Assembly (NCBI RefSeq): GCF_001612615.1
Contig: NZ_BDAU01000030.1
Location: forward strand, 124,001 to 188,000
Reading direction: 5' to 3'
Length of the DNA stretch: 64,000 nt
Source of the DNA: Nocardia amikacinitolerans NBRC 108937
GTDB lineage: Bacteria; Actinomycetota; Actinomycetes; Mycobacteriales; Mycobacteriaceae
Position numbers and translations under genes: made by a program. Below are positions 26,943 through 35,216 of this stretch, in pieces. Each line of letters begins with the position of its first letter. The stretch's first letter is position 1. Below the pieces are notes generated by a model, which saw only the letters and a list, made by a program, of their open reading frames with translations, did no database searches and was not told the origin of the DNA.

Positions 26943-27414
26943 ACCACTGCCGGAACCGGTTTCGCTGATGCCGACGCCGCTGCGGATGGAGTACACGTTC
27001 GTCGCCGGTGTCGGTCGCTCGCGATTCCTGCGCGGCCTCGCCGAGCGCCGCCTGCTGGCGAGCACCTGCCCGTCGTGCCACCACGTGTATCTGCCCGCTC
27101 CGGAATTCTGCGCCCGCTGCCTCGTAGAACTCGACGCGCCGACCGAACTCGACGGGCGCGGAGTCGTTTCCACCTTCTGCGTCGTCAGCTTCCCGTTCCC
27201 CGGACAGGAGATCGAGCCGCCGTACGTGGTGGCATACATCCAGCCGCACGGCGCGGACACCCGGCTGATGCACCTGATCCGCGAGGTCGACATCGCCGAG
27301 GTCCACATCGGCATGGAGGTCGAGCCGGTCTGGCAAGAGGGCGAGCTCGAGCCGTCGTGGATGAGCATCCGCCACTATCGTCCCGTCGCAACCGAGGAGG
27401 TTCGGCATGCGTGA
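26935..27414 (+). CDS. DUF35 zinc-ribbon/OB-fold protein (thiolase partner)
   Basis: The 159-residue product has an N-terminal helix, a four-cysteine zinc ribbon (Cys45, Cys48, Cys59, Cys62) and a C-terminal OB fold (GVVSTFCVVSFPFPG to EVEPVWQEG). This is the standard architecture of ChsH2-type and related DUF35 proteins. In the known Ltp2-ChsH2 aldolase the DUF35 domain binds the thiolase and is needed for activity. Here it overlaps both neighbours (8 bases each side), which argues for coupled, stoichiometric production with the Cys-less thiolase that follows. Confidence 0.82.
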   Translation: MNKPLPEPVSLMPTPLRMEYTFVAGVGRSRFLRGLAERRLLASTCPSCHHVYLPAPEFCARCLVELDAPTELDGRGVVSTFCVVSFPFPGQEIEPPYVVAYIQPHGADTRLMHLIREVDIAEVHIGMEVEPVWQEGELEPSWMSIRHYRPVATEEVRHA

Positions 27415-28483
27415 GATCGCCGTCGTCGGCTCCGCACAGTCCGCCTGCCTCGCCGCGAACCGCCGCGACGACATGGCGGGCATCCTGCTCCCGGTGATCA
27501 GGGAGGCGCTCTCCGGCATCCAACTCGACCGCGACCGTGTCGATTTCGTGTGCTCCGGCAGTCACGACTTCCACGAGGGACGCACCTTCGCCTACATCGA
27601 CTCGCTCGACGCCGTCGGCGCCTGGCCGCCGATCGCGGAGTCGCACGTGGAGATGGACGCCGCGTGGGCGTTCTACGAGGCGTGGTCGTGGCTGCAACTG
27701 GGACACGGCGACATCGCGCTGGTGTACGGGATCGGCCGCGGTTCGCTGCCCCGCGACCTCGACCAGGTCGTGCCCACCCAGCTGGACCCCTACTACCTCA
27801 CGCCGCTGCGCCCGCACCGCGACGCGATCGCGGGCATCCAGGCGTGCGCGCTACTCCAGTCCGAGGTGACCACGGAGCGTGAGATGGCGCGGATCGTCGC
27901 GCGCAGCCTGGCGGACGCGAAGGCCAATCCGCACGCGCAGGTGTCGGGTGAGTACGAGGTCGACGAACTGCTCGCCGCGCCCTATGTGGCCGCGCCGTTG
28001 CGCGACCACGATGTGTCACCGGTCGGCGATGCCGCGAGCGTCGTCGTGCTGGCCGCCGGTGACGTGGCCAGGTCGCTGTGCGAACGTCCCGCCTGGATCC
28101 GCGGCATCGACCACCGGATGGACGGGCACTACCCTGGCTCGCGCGATCTGACCAGGGCGCCGTCGGCGAACCTCGCCGCCGCGCGGGCGTCGGCGACCGC
28201 GGGATTCGCCGCGAGCGAGGTCGACATCGCCGAACTGCACATCGAATACTCCGCGCAGGAACCGCTTCTGGTGCGCGAGCTCGGCCTCGGCGCGCCGACG
28301 GCGATCAATCCGTCGGGTGGTCCGTTGGCGGGCAGACCGACCACGGCCACCGGCCTGATCCGTATCGCCGAGGCGGCCAAGGGCATTCGTTCCGGTCGAG
28401 CCCGCCGAGCGCTCGCGCACGCCACCAATGGTCAAGCGCTGCAACAGAATATGGTCTGCCTGCTGGAAGGAGACCCGGCATGA
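27407..28483 (+). CDS. ltp4: Thiolase-fold lipid-transfer protein, Ltp4-like, lacking the nucleophilic Cys
   Basis: A 358-residue thiolase-fold protein. The NPSGGPLAGRPTTATG loop near residue 303 corresponds to the CoA-site loop of true thiolases, but the GHP histidine is replaced (GRP). The active-site Cys is also missing: the equivalent segment reads AESHVEMDAAW. Such proteins are retro-aldolases, not Claisen thiolases. The length, the gene order (DUF35, 358 aa, 386 aa) and the co-occurrence match the actinobacterial ltp4-ltp3 set that removes C24-branched side chains of phytosterols. The function is inferred from that match. ATG 27407 overlaps the previous gene. Confidence 0.7.
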   Translation: MREIAVVGSAQSACLAANRRDDMAGILLPVIREALSGIQLDRDRVDFVCSGSHDFHEGRTFAYIDSLDAVGAWPPIAESHVEMDAAWAFYEAWSWLQLGHGDIALVYGIGRGSLPRDLDQVVPTQLDPYYLTPLRPHRDAIAGIQACALLQSEVTTEREMARIVARSLADAKANPHAQVSGEYEVDELLAAPYVAAPLRDHDVSPVGDAASVVVLAAGDVARSLCERPAWIRGIDHRMDGHYPGSRDLTRAPSANLAAARASATAGFAASEVDIAELHIEYSAQEPLLVRELGLGAPTAINPSGGPLAGRPTTATGLIRIAEAAKGIRSGRARRALAHATNGQALQQNMVCLLEGDPA

Positions 28484-29640
28484 GTGAACCCGTCGCCGTC
28501 ATCGGCATCGGTCAGGGCAAGCAGGCCAAGCGCCGCGAGACGACCATCGGCGCGATGGTGCGCGAAGCGGTCGCGGCCGCGATGGCCGACGCCGAGCTGG
28601 AATTGGGCGAGGTCGACGCGATCGTGCTGTCGAAGACGCCCGACCTGTTCGACGGGGTGATGAACCCGGAGCTCTACCTCGCCGACGCGCTCGGCGCCCG
28701 CGGCCTTCCGGTGACGCGCGTCTTCACCGGCGGCAGCGTCGGCGGGCACGCCGCCATCTACGGGGCGCACCTCATCGAGGCGGGGTTGGCGCGACGGGTG
28801 CTCGTCGCGGCGTATTCCAAAGAGTCCGAGGGCAATTTCACCTGGGCGCTCTCCCGCGGACTGCCCTTCAGCGCCAAACTCGGCGCGGGCGCGGGCGGCC
28901 ATTTCGCACCGGTCATCCGCGAATACATTCGCCGCTCCGGCGCGCCGGAACACATCGGCTGGCAAGTCGCGGTCAATCACCGGCTCAACGCGCTGCGCAA
29001 TCCGTACGCGCACGTGCACATGCCCGACATCACCGTCGAGAAGGTCAAGGAGTCCCGCATGCTGTGGGACCCGATCCGCTACCTCGAATCGTGCCCGTCC
29101 TCCGACGGCGCAGCCGCGATCGTGCTCGCCGCCGCCTCGCAGGCCGGGAAAACGGCGCGCCCGCCCGCCTGGATCCACGGCATGTCGTTCCGCACCGAGA
29201 CCGGCCACTTCGCCGGACGCGACGAGGTCAACCCGCGCGCGGGCGCGGAGTGTGCCGCCGATGCCTACCGGCAGGCCGGAATCGTCGATCCCGCACGGGA
29301 AGTCGACGTCGCGGAGCTGTACATCCCGTACAGCTGGTACGAACCGATGTGGCTGGAGAACATCGGCCTCGCCCCGCTGCACCAAGGGTGGAAACTCGTC
29401 GACGACGGGACGACGCGATTCGGCGGGTCCCTGCCGGTCAACCCGTCGGGCGGTGTGCTGTCCGGCAACCCGACCGGAGCCACCGGCTTGGTCCGCTTCC
29501 TCGAGGCCGCGCTGCAGGTCCGCGGCATGGCGGGCGAGCACCAGGTCCCCGGCACGCGACGAGCCATCGGCCACGCCATGGGCGGCGCCTCTCAGTTCCA
29601 CGCCCTGTGGGTCGTCGGCGACGAACGGCCGACGACGTGA
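28480..29640 (+). CDS. ltp3: Thiolase-fold lipid-transfer protein, Ltp3-like, lacking the nucleophilic Cys
   Basis: A 386-residue thiolase homologue. FTGGSVGGHAAIYGA replaces the Cys-containing nucleophile loop, and NPSGGVLSGNPTGATG has Asn in place of the catalytic His, so it cannot be a normal beta-ketothiolase. With the preceding Ltp4-like protein and DUF35 partners it probably forms a retro-aldol lyase acting on branched sterol side-chain CoA thioesters. The ATG overlaps the upstream stop (ATGA), with GGAAGGAGA seven bases before it. The frame is open from 28078, but that part is only another reading of ltp4. Confidence 0.7.
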   Translation: MSEPVAVIGIGQGKQAKRRETTIGAMVREAVAAAMADAELELGEVDAIVLSKTPDLFDGVMNPELYLADALGARGLPVTRVFTGGSVGGHAAIYGAHLIEAGLARRVLVAAYSKESEGNFTWALSRGLPFSAKLGAGAGGHFAPVIREYIRRSGAPEHIGWQVAVNHRLNALRNPYAHVHMPDITVEKVKESRMLWDPIRYLESCPSSDGAAAIVLAAASQAGKTARPPAWIHGMSFRTETGHFAGRDEVNPRAGAECAADAYRQAGIVDPAREVDVAELYIPYSWYEPMWLENIGLAPLHQGWKLVDDGTTRFGGSLPVNPSGGVLSGNPTGATGLVRFLEAALQVRGMAGEHQVPGTRRAIGHAMGGASQFHALWVVGDERPTT

Positions 29641-29743
29641 ATGGCCCTTTCGCACGCTTCGTACCGGACACAACCGTTGTGCGGCGACGAGAGCCGTTGC
29701 GCGAGAAGCGAGGTCGGGCATGAAGCGAGAAGGGAGTTCGAGG

Positions 29744-30934
29744 ATGCGACGGGTGTATGTCGTGGGCGTCGGGATGACGCCGTTCGTCAAGATCGGGTCC
29801 CGGGAATGGACCTACCCCGAGATGGTCGGCCAAGCGGTGCGCGGCGCGATGAGCGACGCGGGAATCGGCTACGACCGGGTTCAGCGGGCCGCGGTCGGCT
29901 ACGTCTTCCAGCCCTCGGCGGCCGGTCAGCGCGCGCTGTACGACGTCGGAATGACCGGCATTCCGGTGGTCAACGTCAACAACAACTGCGCCACCGGTTC
30001 CACCGCGATCATGCTGGCGCGCGAGTGGATCGGCGCGGGTCTCGCGGACGTGGCGCTGGCCGTCGGGTTCGAGCAGATGACCAAGCAAGCCATGGCCGGT
30101 CCCGCGACACCGCCGAAGACCACCACGGTCGACGGGCACCTGCGAATCATGTCCGCGCACTACGACTTCGGCACCGCGCCGATGACCACCCAGTTCTTCG
30201 GCAACGCCGCGCTCGAGCACGCCAAGCGCTACGGCACGACGCCCGAACAGCTGGCCGCCGTAGCGGTGAAGAACCATGCGCATTCGACGCGTAATCCCTT
30301 GGCGCAGTTCCAGAATGCCTACACGCTGGATCAGGTGCTTGCCGACGTGCCGGTGCACGGTCCGCTGACCCGCTCGCAGTGCTCGCCCATGTCGGACGGC
30401 GCCGCGGCCGCCGTGCTGGTGAGCGAGGACGTCGTGCGCGAACTGGGGCTCGAGGCGCAGGCGGTGGAGATCCTGGCCCAGGAGCTGGTCACCGACGACG
30501 CGTCCACCTTCGCCACGGGGTCGATGATCGATGTCGTCGGAGCGCCGATGACCCGCGCCGCGTCCGGTCGCGCCCTCGACACCGCGGGGATCACCATCGA
30601 TGAGGTCGACGTGATCGAACTGCACGACTGCTTCTCGATCAACGAGCTCATCACCTACGAGGCGCTCGGTCTCTGCGGCGAGGGCGAATCGGGCGCGCTG
30701 GTGGAGTCCGGCGCCACCACCTACGGCGGCACCTGGGTGGTCAACCCGTCCGGCGGATTGATCTCCAAGGGTCACCCGCTCGGCGCTACCGGACTCGCGC
30801 AGACGGCCGAACTCTGCTGGCAGCTGCGCGGGCTGGCCGCGGACCGGCAAGTGCCGGACGCGCGAATCGCTTTGGCGCACAATCTCGGTCTCGGCGGCGC
30901 CTGCGTCGTCACACTGTACGCGGGGCCGTCATGA
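29744..30934 (+). CDS. Thiolase/lipid-transfer protein (SCP-x-type) with intact catalytic Cys
   Basis: The 396-residue protein is a third thiolase-fold member, but here the machinery is complete. VNNNCATGS carries the nucleophile Cys82, and NPSGGLISKGHPLGATG has the His. It therefore should catalyse thiolytic cleavage of a 3-ketoacyl-CoA, like the SCP-x/Ltp1 group. GAAGGGAG eight bases before 29744 supports that ATG; one at 29720 is in frame but lacks a good ribosome site. It is in the same orientation as ltp3, after 103 bases, and probably in the same transcript. Confidence 0.82.
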   Translation: MRRVYVVGVGMTPFVKIGSREWTYPEMVGQAVRGAMSDAGIGYDRVQRAAVGYVFQPSAAGQRALYDVGMTGIPVVNVNNNCATGSTAIMLAREWIGAGLADVALAVGFEQMTKQAMAGPATPPKTTTVDGHLRIMSAHYDFGTAPMTTQFFGNAALEHAKRYGTTPEQLAAVAVKNHAHSTRNPLAQFQNAYTLDQVLADVPVHGPLTRSQCSPMSDGAAAAVLVSEDVVRELGLEAQAVEILAQELVTDDASTFATGSMIDVVGAPMTRAASGRALDTAGITIDEVDVIELHDCFSINELITYEALGLCGEGESGALVESGATTYGGTWVVNPSGGLISKGHPLGATGLAQTAELCWQLRGLAADRQVPDARIALAHNLGLGGACVVTLYAGPS

Positions 30935-30981
30935 GCGAGCCGCGCACGACGGAACCACGCGTCCGCGAGGCGCACGCATGA
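30931..30981 (+). CDS. 16-codon micro-ORF coupled to the thiolase stop
   Basis: An ATG overlaps the thiolase stop in ATGA fashion and opens MSEPRTTEPRVREAHA, then stop. It looks like the first codons of a gene whose remainder is gone, or a short coupling peptide between the thiolase and the acyl-CoA synthetase. It is too short to prove. Confidence 0.25.
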   Translation: MSEPRTTEPRVREAHA

Positions 30982-31026
30982 ATAGTGCCGAACGACGATC
31001 AACGAGTGCTCGGAGCTGAAAACCAT

Positions 31027-32631
31027 ATGACGACAATCGATCACGACACCCACCTGCGCCTGCCGGTGCACAACGGCCACAGCCTGCTCGCCGGGCTGCG
31101 CAGGCACCGCGACAGTCCGGTCCTCACCCTCGGTGACACCGTCCTCACCGGCGCCGACGTGCTGGACGCGATCAGCCGCTACGTCGCCGCGTTCGCGGCC
31201 AACGGCGTCGACACCGGCACGCCCGTCGGCGTCCTCGCGCTCAACCGGCCCGAGGTGCTGTTCACCATCGGCGCCGGGCAGGTGCGCGGCCATCGGCGCA
31301 CCGCGTTGCACCCGATGGGCGGGCTCGACGATCACGCCTACGTGCTCGCCGACGCGGGCATCACCACCCTGGTGCTCGATCCGGTGCCCGCCTTCGTGCA
31401 ACGCGCCCGCGAGCTGGTCGACCGGGTGCCGGAGCTGAAGCGGGTTCTCGTGCTCGGCGCCGTGCCGCCGGAACTGGCCGATGTCGGCGTCGATCTGACC
31501 GCCGCCGCCGCGGCGTTCGACGCGGAGCCGATCGAGGCCACCGACCTGCCGACCGACGCCGTCATCTCGGTCAGCTACACCGGCGGCACCACCGGAAAAC
31601 CCAAGGGCGTCATCGGAACCGCGCTCACCATGGCGACGATGACCCAGATCCAGCTGTCGGAATGGGAATGGCCGCAGCGGCCGAGATTCCTCATCTGCAC
31701 GCCGCTCTCGCACGCGGGCGCGGCCTTCTTCCTCCCGGTCGTCCTGCTCGGCGGTCAATGCGTGGTGCTTCCCCGCTTCGAGCCGGGCGAGGTGCTGCGC
31801 GCCATCGAGGAACACAAGATCACCGCGACCATGCTGGTGCCGTCGATGCTCTACGCGCTGCTCGACCACCCGGATCTCGCGACCCGCGACGTCTCGTCGC
31901 TGGAGACGGTGTACTACGGCGCCTCGGCCATCGACCCGACCCGGTTGACGCAGGCGATCGACCGTTTCGGGCCGATCTTCGCGCAGTATTTCGGGCAGTC
32001 CGAGGCGCCGATGGCGATCAGTTATCTCGGTAAGCGCGAACACGATTCGGCGCGGCTCACCTCGTGTGGGCGTCCCTCGGCAGCGCTGCGCGTCGCGTTG
32101 CTCGATACCGACGACAAGGTCGTCGAGCCCGGCGAGGTCGGCGAGATCTGTGTCTCCGGACCGCTGGTCGCGGCGGGTTACCTGAACAAGCCCGAGGCCA
32201 CCGCGGAGACCTTCCGCGACGGCTGGCTGCGCACCGGCGACCTGGCGCGCCAGGATGCGGACGGCTTCCTGCACATCGTCGGCCGCAGCAAGGACATGGT
32301 GGTCACCGGCGGTTTCAACGTCTTTCCCCGCGAGGTGGAAGACGTTGTCGCCGAACATCCGTCGGTGTCACACGTCGCGGTCGTCGGGGTGCCCGATCCG
32401 CGCTGGGGCGAGGCGGTCACCGCCGTCGTCGTGCTCGATCCCACAGCGCCGAGCGATTCGGCCGCGGTGGAGACGATGATCGCCGAGATTCAGGAGACCG
32501 TGAGGCAGCGCAAGGGATCGGTCCAGGTGCCCAAGCACGTGCTCGTCATCGATGAGCTGCCGCTCACCGGTCTCGGCAAGCCCGACAAGAAGGCCGTGCG
32601 CGCCCTCGCGGCGGAGCGGCTCGACCGCTGA
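31027..32631 (+). CDS. Acyl-CoA synthetase (AMP-forming, FadD type)
   Basis: The 534-residue enzyme activates a carboxylic acid as its CoA thioester by way of an acyl-adenylate. The A-motifs are in order: SYTGGTTGKPKGV (P-loop, about 180), YGASAIDP, YFGQSEAP, then GWLRTGDLA with the ribose-binding Asp. GRSKDMVVTGGFNVFPREVE marks the hinge, and the conserved C-terminal Lys lies in LTGLGKPDKK. Its position at the end of the Ltp operon suggests a sterol side-chain or fatty-acid substrate; the exact chain cannot be read. The ATG at 31027 is preferred to one at 30985, which has no ribosome site. A perfect hairpin follows the stop. Confidence 0.88.
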   Translation: MTTIDHDTHLRLPVHNGHSLLAGLRRHRDSPVLTLGDTVLTGADVLDAISRYVAAFAANGVDTGTPVGVLALNRPEVLFTIGAGQVRGHRRTALHPMGGLDDHAYVLADAGITTLVLDPVPAFVQRARELVDRVPELKRVLVLGAVPPELADVGVDLTAAAAAFDAEPIEATDLPTDAVISVSYTGGTTGKPKGVIGTALTMATMTQIQLSEWEWPQRPRFLICTPLSHAGAAFFLPVVLLGGQCVVLPRFEPGEVLRAIEEHKITATMLVPSMLYALLDHPDLATRDVSSLETVYYGASAIDPTRLTQAIDRFGPIFAQYFGQSEAPMAISYLGKREHDSARLTSCGRPSAALRVALLDTDDKVVEPGEVGEICVSGPLVAAGYLNKPEATAETFRDGWLRTGDLARQDADGFLHIVGRSKDMVVTGGFNVFPREVEDVVAEHPSVSHVAVVGVPDPRWGEAVTAVVVLDPTAPSDSAAVETMIAEIQETVRQRKGSVQVPKHVLVIDELPLTGLGKPDKKAVRALAAERLDR

Positions 32632-32653
32632 CGTAACTCGGTTGCGGACGTAG

Positions 32654-32688
32654 CGGTGAAACCGGCTGTCCCCTAGCCGGTTTCACCG
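32654..32688. terminator. Perfect bidirectional terminator hairpin
   Basis: A 14-bp stem (CGGTGAAACCGGCT and its complement) around a GTCCCCT loop lies between the converging acyl-CoA synthetase and aldehyde dehydrogenase genes. Confidence 0.8.
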
Positions 32689-32828
32689 GCTGCCGCACCG
32701 CGACGCCGCAGGCCCGTCTCCCGGTCACGGTGACGATCGGCCCGCCGAGGAAATAGACCGCGAGCAGCAGTCGGTACGGAGGTTTCTTCGCGGCTTCGAA
32801 GGGCGCCGTGAGGAAACGGGATCGGCGG

Positions 32829-34406
32829 TCAGCGGATGCGCAAGCGGCGCAGCAGGGACAGCGTCGTCAGGGTGCGCTCGAGGTACTTCTCGTACGGCTG
32901 GCCCGGCTCCGGCCCGAGCACCTGCCGCTTCAGCGTCGCCACGTTGGTCGACTCGGTGAATTTCAGCAGACCCGCGTCGCCATTGCGGACACCCATCCCC
33001 GACGCCTTGAATCCGCCTGAGGGCGCGCTTTTTCCGGCGTAGGCGAGCGCGGCGGAGTCGTTGACGTTCACGTGTCCGGCCGCCAGCCGCGCACCGACCG
33101 CGCGCGCCGCCGACAGATCGCGCCCCCAGACGCTCGCGCTCAGCCCGTACCGGGTGTCGTTCGCGAGCTCGACCGCTTCGTCGACGGTCGAGAACGGGTA
33201 CAACGCCACAACGGGTCCGAAGGTCTCCGCCCCGAAGACGTCCATCTCCGCGGTGACGCCCTCGAGCACCGTCGGTGCGTAGAAGGTCGGCCCGAGCTCC
33301 GGCAGGGCATGACCGCCGGTGAGGACCCGCGCGCCAACAGCTTTCGCCTGTTCGACCTGCGCCGCCACCCGAGCGCACTGATCTTCCGAGACCAAAGCGC
33401 CCATCTCGGTGTCGAAGTCGTAGCCGGGTCCGACCCGCAGCGCCGCGACGCGCGCGGTGAACTCGTCGCGGAACGCCGGATACACCGATTCGTGCACGTA
33501 GATCCGCTCGATGTGCAAACACAGCTGACCGGTGTTGTCGAAGACCCCCGAGATCGCGCTGTGCACCGCCGCGGACAGATCCGCGTCGGCCAAGACGATC
33601 ATCGGGTTCTTGCCGCCGAGCTCCAAACACGATTCGGTCAGGCGCTCGCCCGCTTGTTTCGCGACCAGCCGACCGGTGGCCTCCGATCCGGTGAACATCA
33701 CGAAGTCCGCGCCGTCCACGACCGCGGGCCCCACCACCGGCCCGTCGCCGCAGACGATCTGCACGAGCCCCTCCGGAAGCCCGGCCTCGCGCAGCAGCCG
33801 CAATCCGAACGCCGGACTGAGCGGAGTCCGGTTGTCCGGCTTGAGCACGATCCCGTTCCCGGCCATGAGTGCGGGAATCGCATCGCAGTAGCCGATCGCG
33901 AACGGAAAGTTCCACGGCGCGATGACGCCGACGACCCCGCGCGGCTTTCGGATCTCGGTCGAGGTGCTGACCAGCGGAATCGCACCGGGATGCCGAACGG
34001 AGCGCAGCAGCCGGGGAGCGCGTTTCAGATAGTGGCCGATGACCATCGGGATGTCGCACAGCTCCTCGAAGGCCATGCGGCGCGCCTTGCCCGTCTCGAT
34101 CTGGATCAAGTCGGTAATCGTCCGGTGGTTCTCCAGGACCAGACGGTGAAAGCGTTCGAACACCGCGAGGCGACGCCGCACCGGCCAGCGCGCCCATTCG
34201 GCTTGGGCGGCGCGGGCGCGGTCGAACGCCGCGGCGACGTCGGCGGGCGAGGATTGCGGCAGGTGCGCGACGACCGTTCCGGTGAAGACCTCCACCACCG
34301 GAACGGTGTCGGACGGATCGCCCGTCACCAGCGCGGTCAGTTCCGCGAAGTCGTGCGCGGGAACGGTCGGCGTACTCACGAACCGCACTCTATCAAGTGA
34401 TTGCAT
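32829..34406 (-). CDS. NAD(P)-dependent aldehyde dehydrogenase (succinate-semialdehyde dehydrogenase GabD2-like)
   Basis: The 525-residue enzyme has the ALDH landmarks: PWNFP with the oxyanion Asn, ELGGKNP with the general-base Glu, and NTGQLCL with the nucleophile Cys296. Length and motifs resemble the GabD2 succinate-semialdehyde dehydrogenases of mycobacteria, but substrates vary in this family. The ATG at 34406 lies inside the dyad at 34390-34416. A GTG at 34379 just outside the dyad is a credible alternative, and a GATAGA -10-like element would place a leaderless start near it. The gene is divergent from a TetR regulator that probably represses it. Confidence 0.85.
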   Translation of the reverse strand: MQSLDRVRFVSTPTVPAHDFAELTALVTGDPSDTVPVVEVFTGTVVAHLPQSSPADVAAAFDRARAAQAEWARWPVRRRLAVFERFHRLVLENHRTITDLIQIETGKARRMAFEELCDIPMVIGHYLKRAPRLLRSVRHPGAIPLVSTSTEIRKPRGVVGVIAPWNFPFAIGYCDAIPALMAGNGIVLKPDNRTPLSPAFGLRLLREAGLPEGLVQIVCGDGPVVGPAVVDGADFVMFTGSEATGRLVAKQAGERLTESCLELGGKNPMIVLADADLSAAVHSAISGVFDNTGQLCLHIERIYVHESVYPAFRDEFTARVAALRVGPGYDFDTEMGALVSEDQCARVAAQVEQAKAVGARVLTGGHALPELGPTFYAPTVLEGVTAEMDVFGAETFGPVVALYPFSTVDEAVELANDTRYGLSASVWGRDLSAARAVGARLAAGHVNVNDSAALAYAGKSAPSGGFKASGMGVRNGDAGLLKFTESTNVATLKRQVLGPEPGQPYEKYLERTLTTLSLLRRLRIR

Positions 34407-34416
34407 CAGTTGATAG
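34390..34416. promoter_or_regulatory. TetR-type operator between the aldehyde dehydrogenase and its regulator
   Basis: CTATCAAGTGAT (34390-34401) and ATCAGTTGATAG (34405-34416) are inverted repeats matching at 11 of 12 positions around TGC. The dyad sits in the divergent promoter region. Confidence 0.7.
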
Positions 34417-34450
34417 AGATATCGTCTGCGCTGGGCGAACGGTCACTACA

Positions 34451-35122
34451 ATGCAGCAGGTGACCAGCGCAGCGGACCGTGCCGAGCTTCGAATCAGCGA
34501 AGAAGAACTAGCCATGCCGACCGACCGGCGGCTGATTCTCGCGGCCGAGCGGCTGTTCGCCGAACGCGGCATCGACGCGGTGTCGCTGCGCGCCGTGATG
34601 TCGGCCGCCGGCGCGAATGTCGCCGCGGTGCACTACCACTTCGGGTCCAAGGAAGCCTTGATCGAGGCGCTGATCCGGCAGCGCAGCGACGCGGTCGCGA
34701 CCCGGCGCGCGGCCCTGCTCGACGACGTGGAGCAGTCGGGCGTCGTCAGCGCCCGCGGCTTGGCGGAGGCGTTCGTGCTGCCGGTATGGGAGATGGCGAC
34801 CGGCGAGGGCGAATCCTGGGTCAAGTTCATCGCGAGCGTTCTCGGCAGCGGCCACCCCGCGCTGTCCACCGTCGCCGAGGGGTTCGCCGATCAAGCACGC
34901 CGTTTCATGACCTTGCTCGGCCGAGCCTTCCCCGACCTCCCTCGCCACACCATCCGATTCCGCCTGACGCAGGCCATGACCCTGACCTTCCAAGTTCTCG
35001 GCGACGTCCACCAGACACAGGACCTGCTCGCGATCTCCGGCGTCCAGCTCAACCCCGAGCAGGTGATGAGCGAGCTCGTCGACGTCGTCACCGCCATCCT
35101 CGCGGGACCGCCGTCGGACTGA
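34451..35122 (+). CDS. TetR-family repressor
   Basis: The HTH reads RLILAAERLFAERGIDAVSLRAVMSAAGANVAAVHYHFGSKEALI, the usual TetR DNA-binding domain. The ligand domain is helical, with the C-terminal dimer face at DVVTAILAG. Starts at 34451 (223 residues) and at 34514 (MPTDRRL, just before the HTH) are both possible. A TACAAT -10-like element at 34447-34452 would favour the shorter form if used. It likely represses the divergent aldehyde dehydrogenase through the dyad at 34390-34416, and it precedes cyp125 by 94 bases. Confidence 0.85.
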   Translation: MQQVTSAADRAELRISEEELAMPTDRRLILAAERLFAERGIDAVSLRAVMSAAGANVAAVHYHFGSKEALIEALIRQRSDAVATRRAALLDDVEQSGVVSARGLAEAFVLPVWEMATGEGESWVKFIASVLGSGHPALSTVAEGFADQARRFMTLLGRAFPDLPRHTIRFRLTQAMTLTFQVLGDVHQTQDLLAISGVQLNPEQVMSELVDVVTAILAGPPSD

Positions 35123-35191
35123 TCCGAAAATCAAGTGAACCCGATTTACTAAATGGTGTTCACAAATAGGGTGTGGTGTGGTTCACTCCTG

Positions 35192-35205
35192 TGGAACGTG
35201 TTCCA
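35192..35205 (+). promoter_or_regulatory. KstR-type operator upstream of cyp125
   Basis: TGGAACGTGTTCCA fits the KstR palindrome TnnAACnnGTTnnA at all fixed positions. It abuts the ribosome site of cyp125, a classic KstR-controlled gene, so derepression by sterol-derived CoA esters is likely. Confidence 0.65.
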
Positions 35206-35216
35206 AAGGAGGTACC

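Noticed and set aside
29641..29743. Possible missing small gene between ltp3 and the third thiolase
   Set aside because: No frame with a start, ribosome site and sensible composition is present in these 103 bases.
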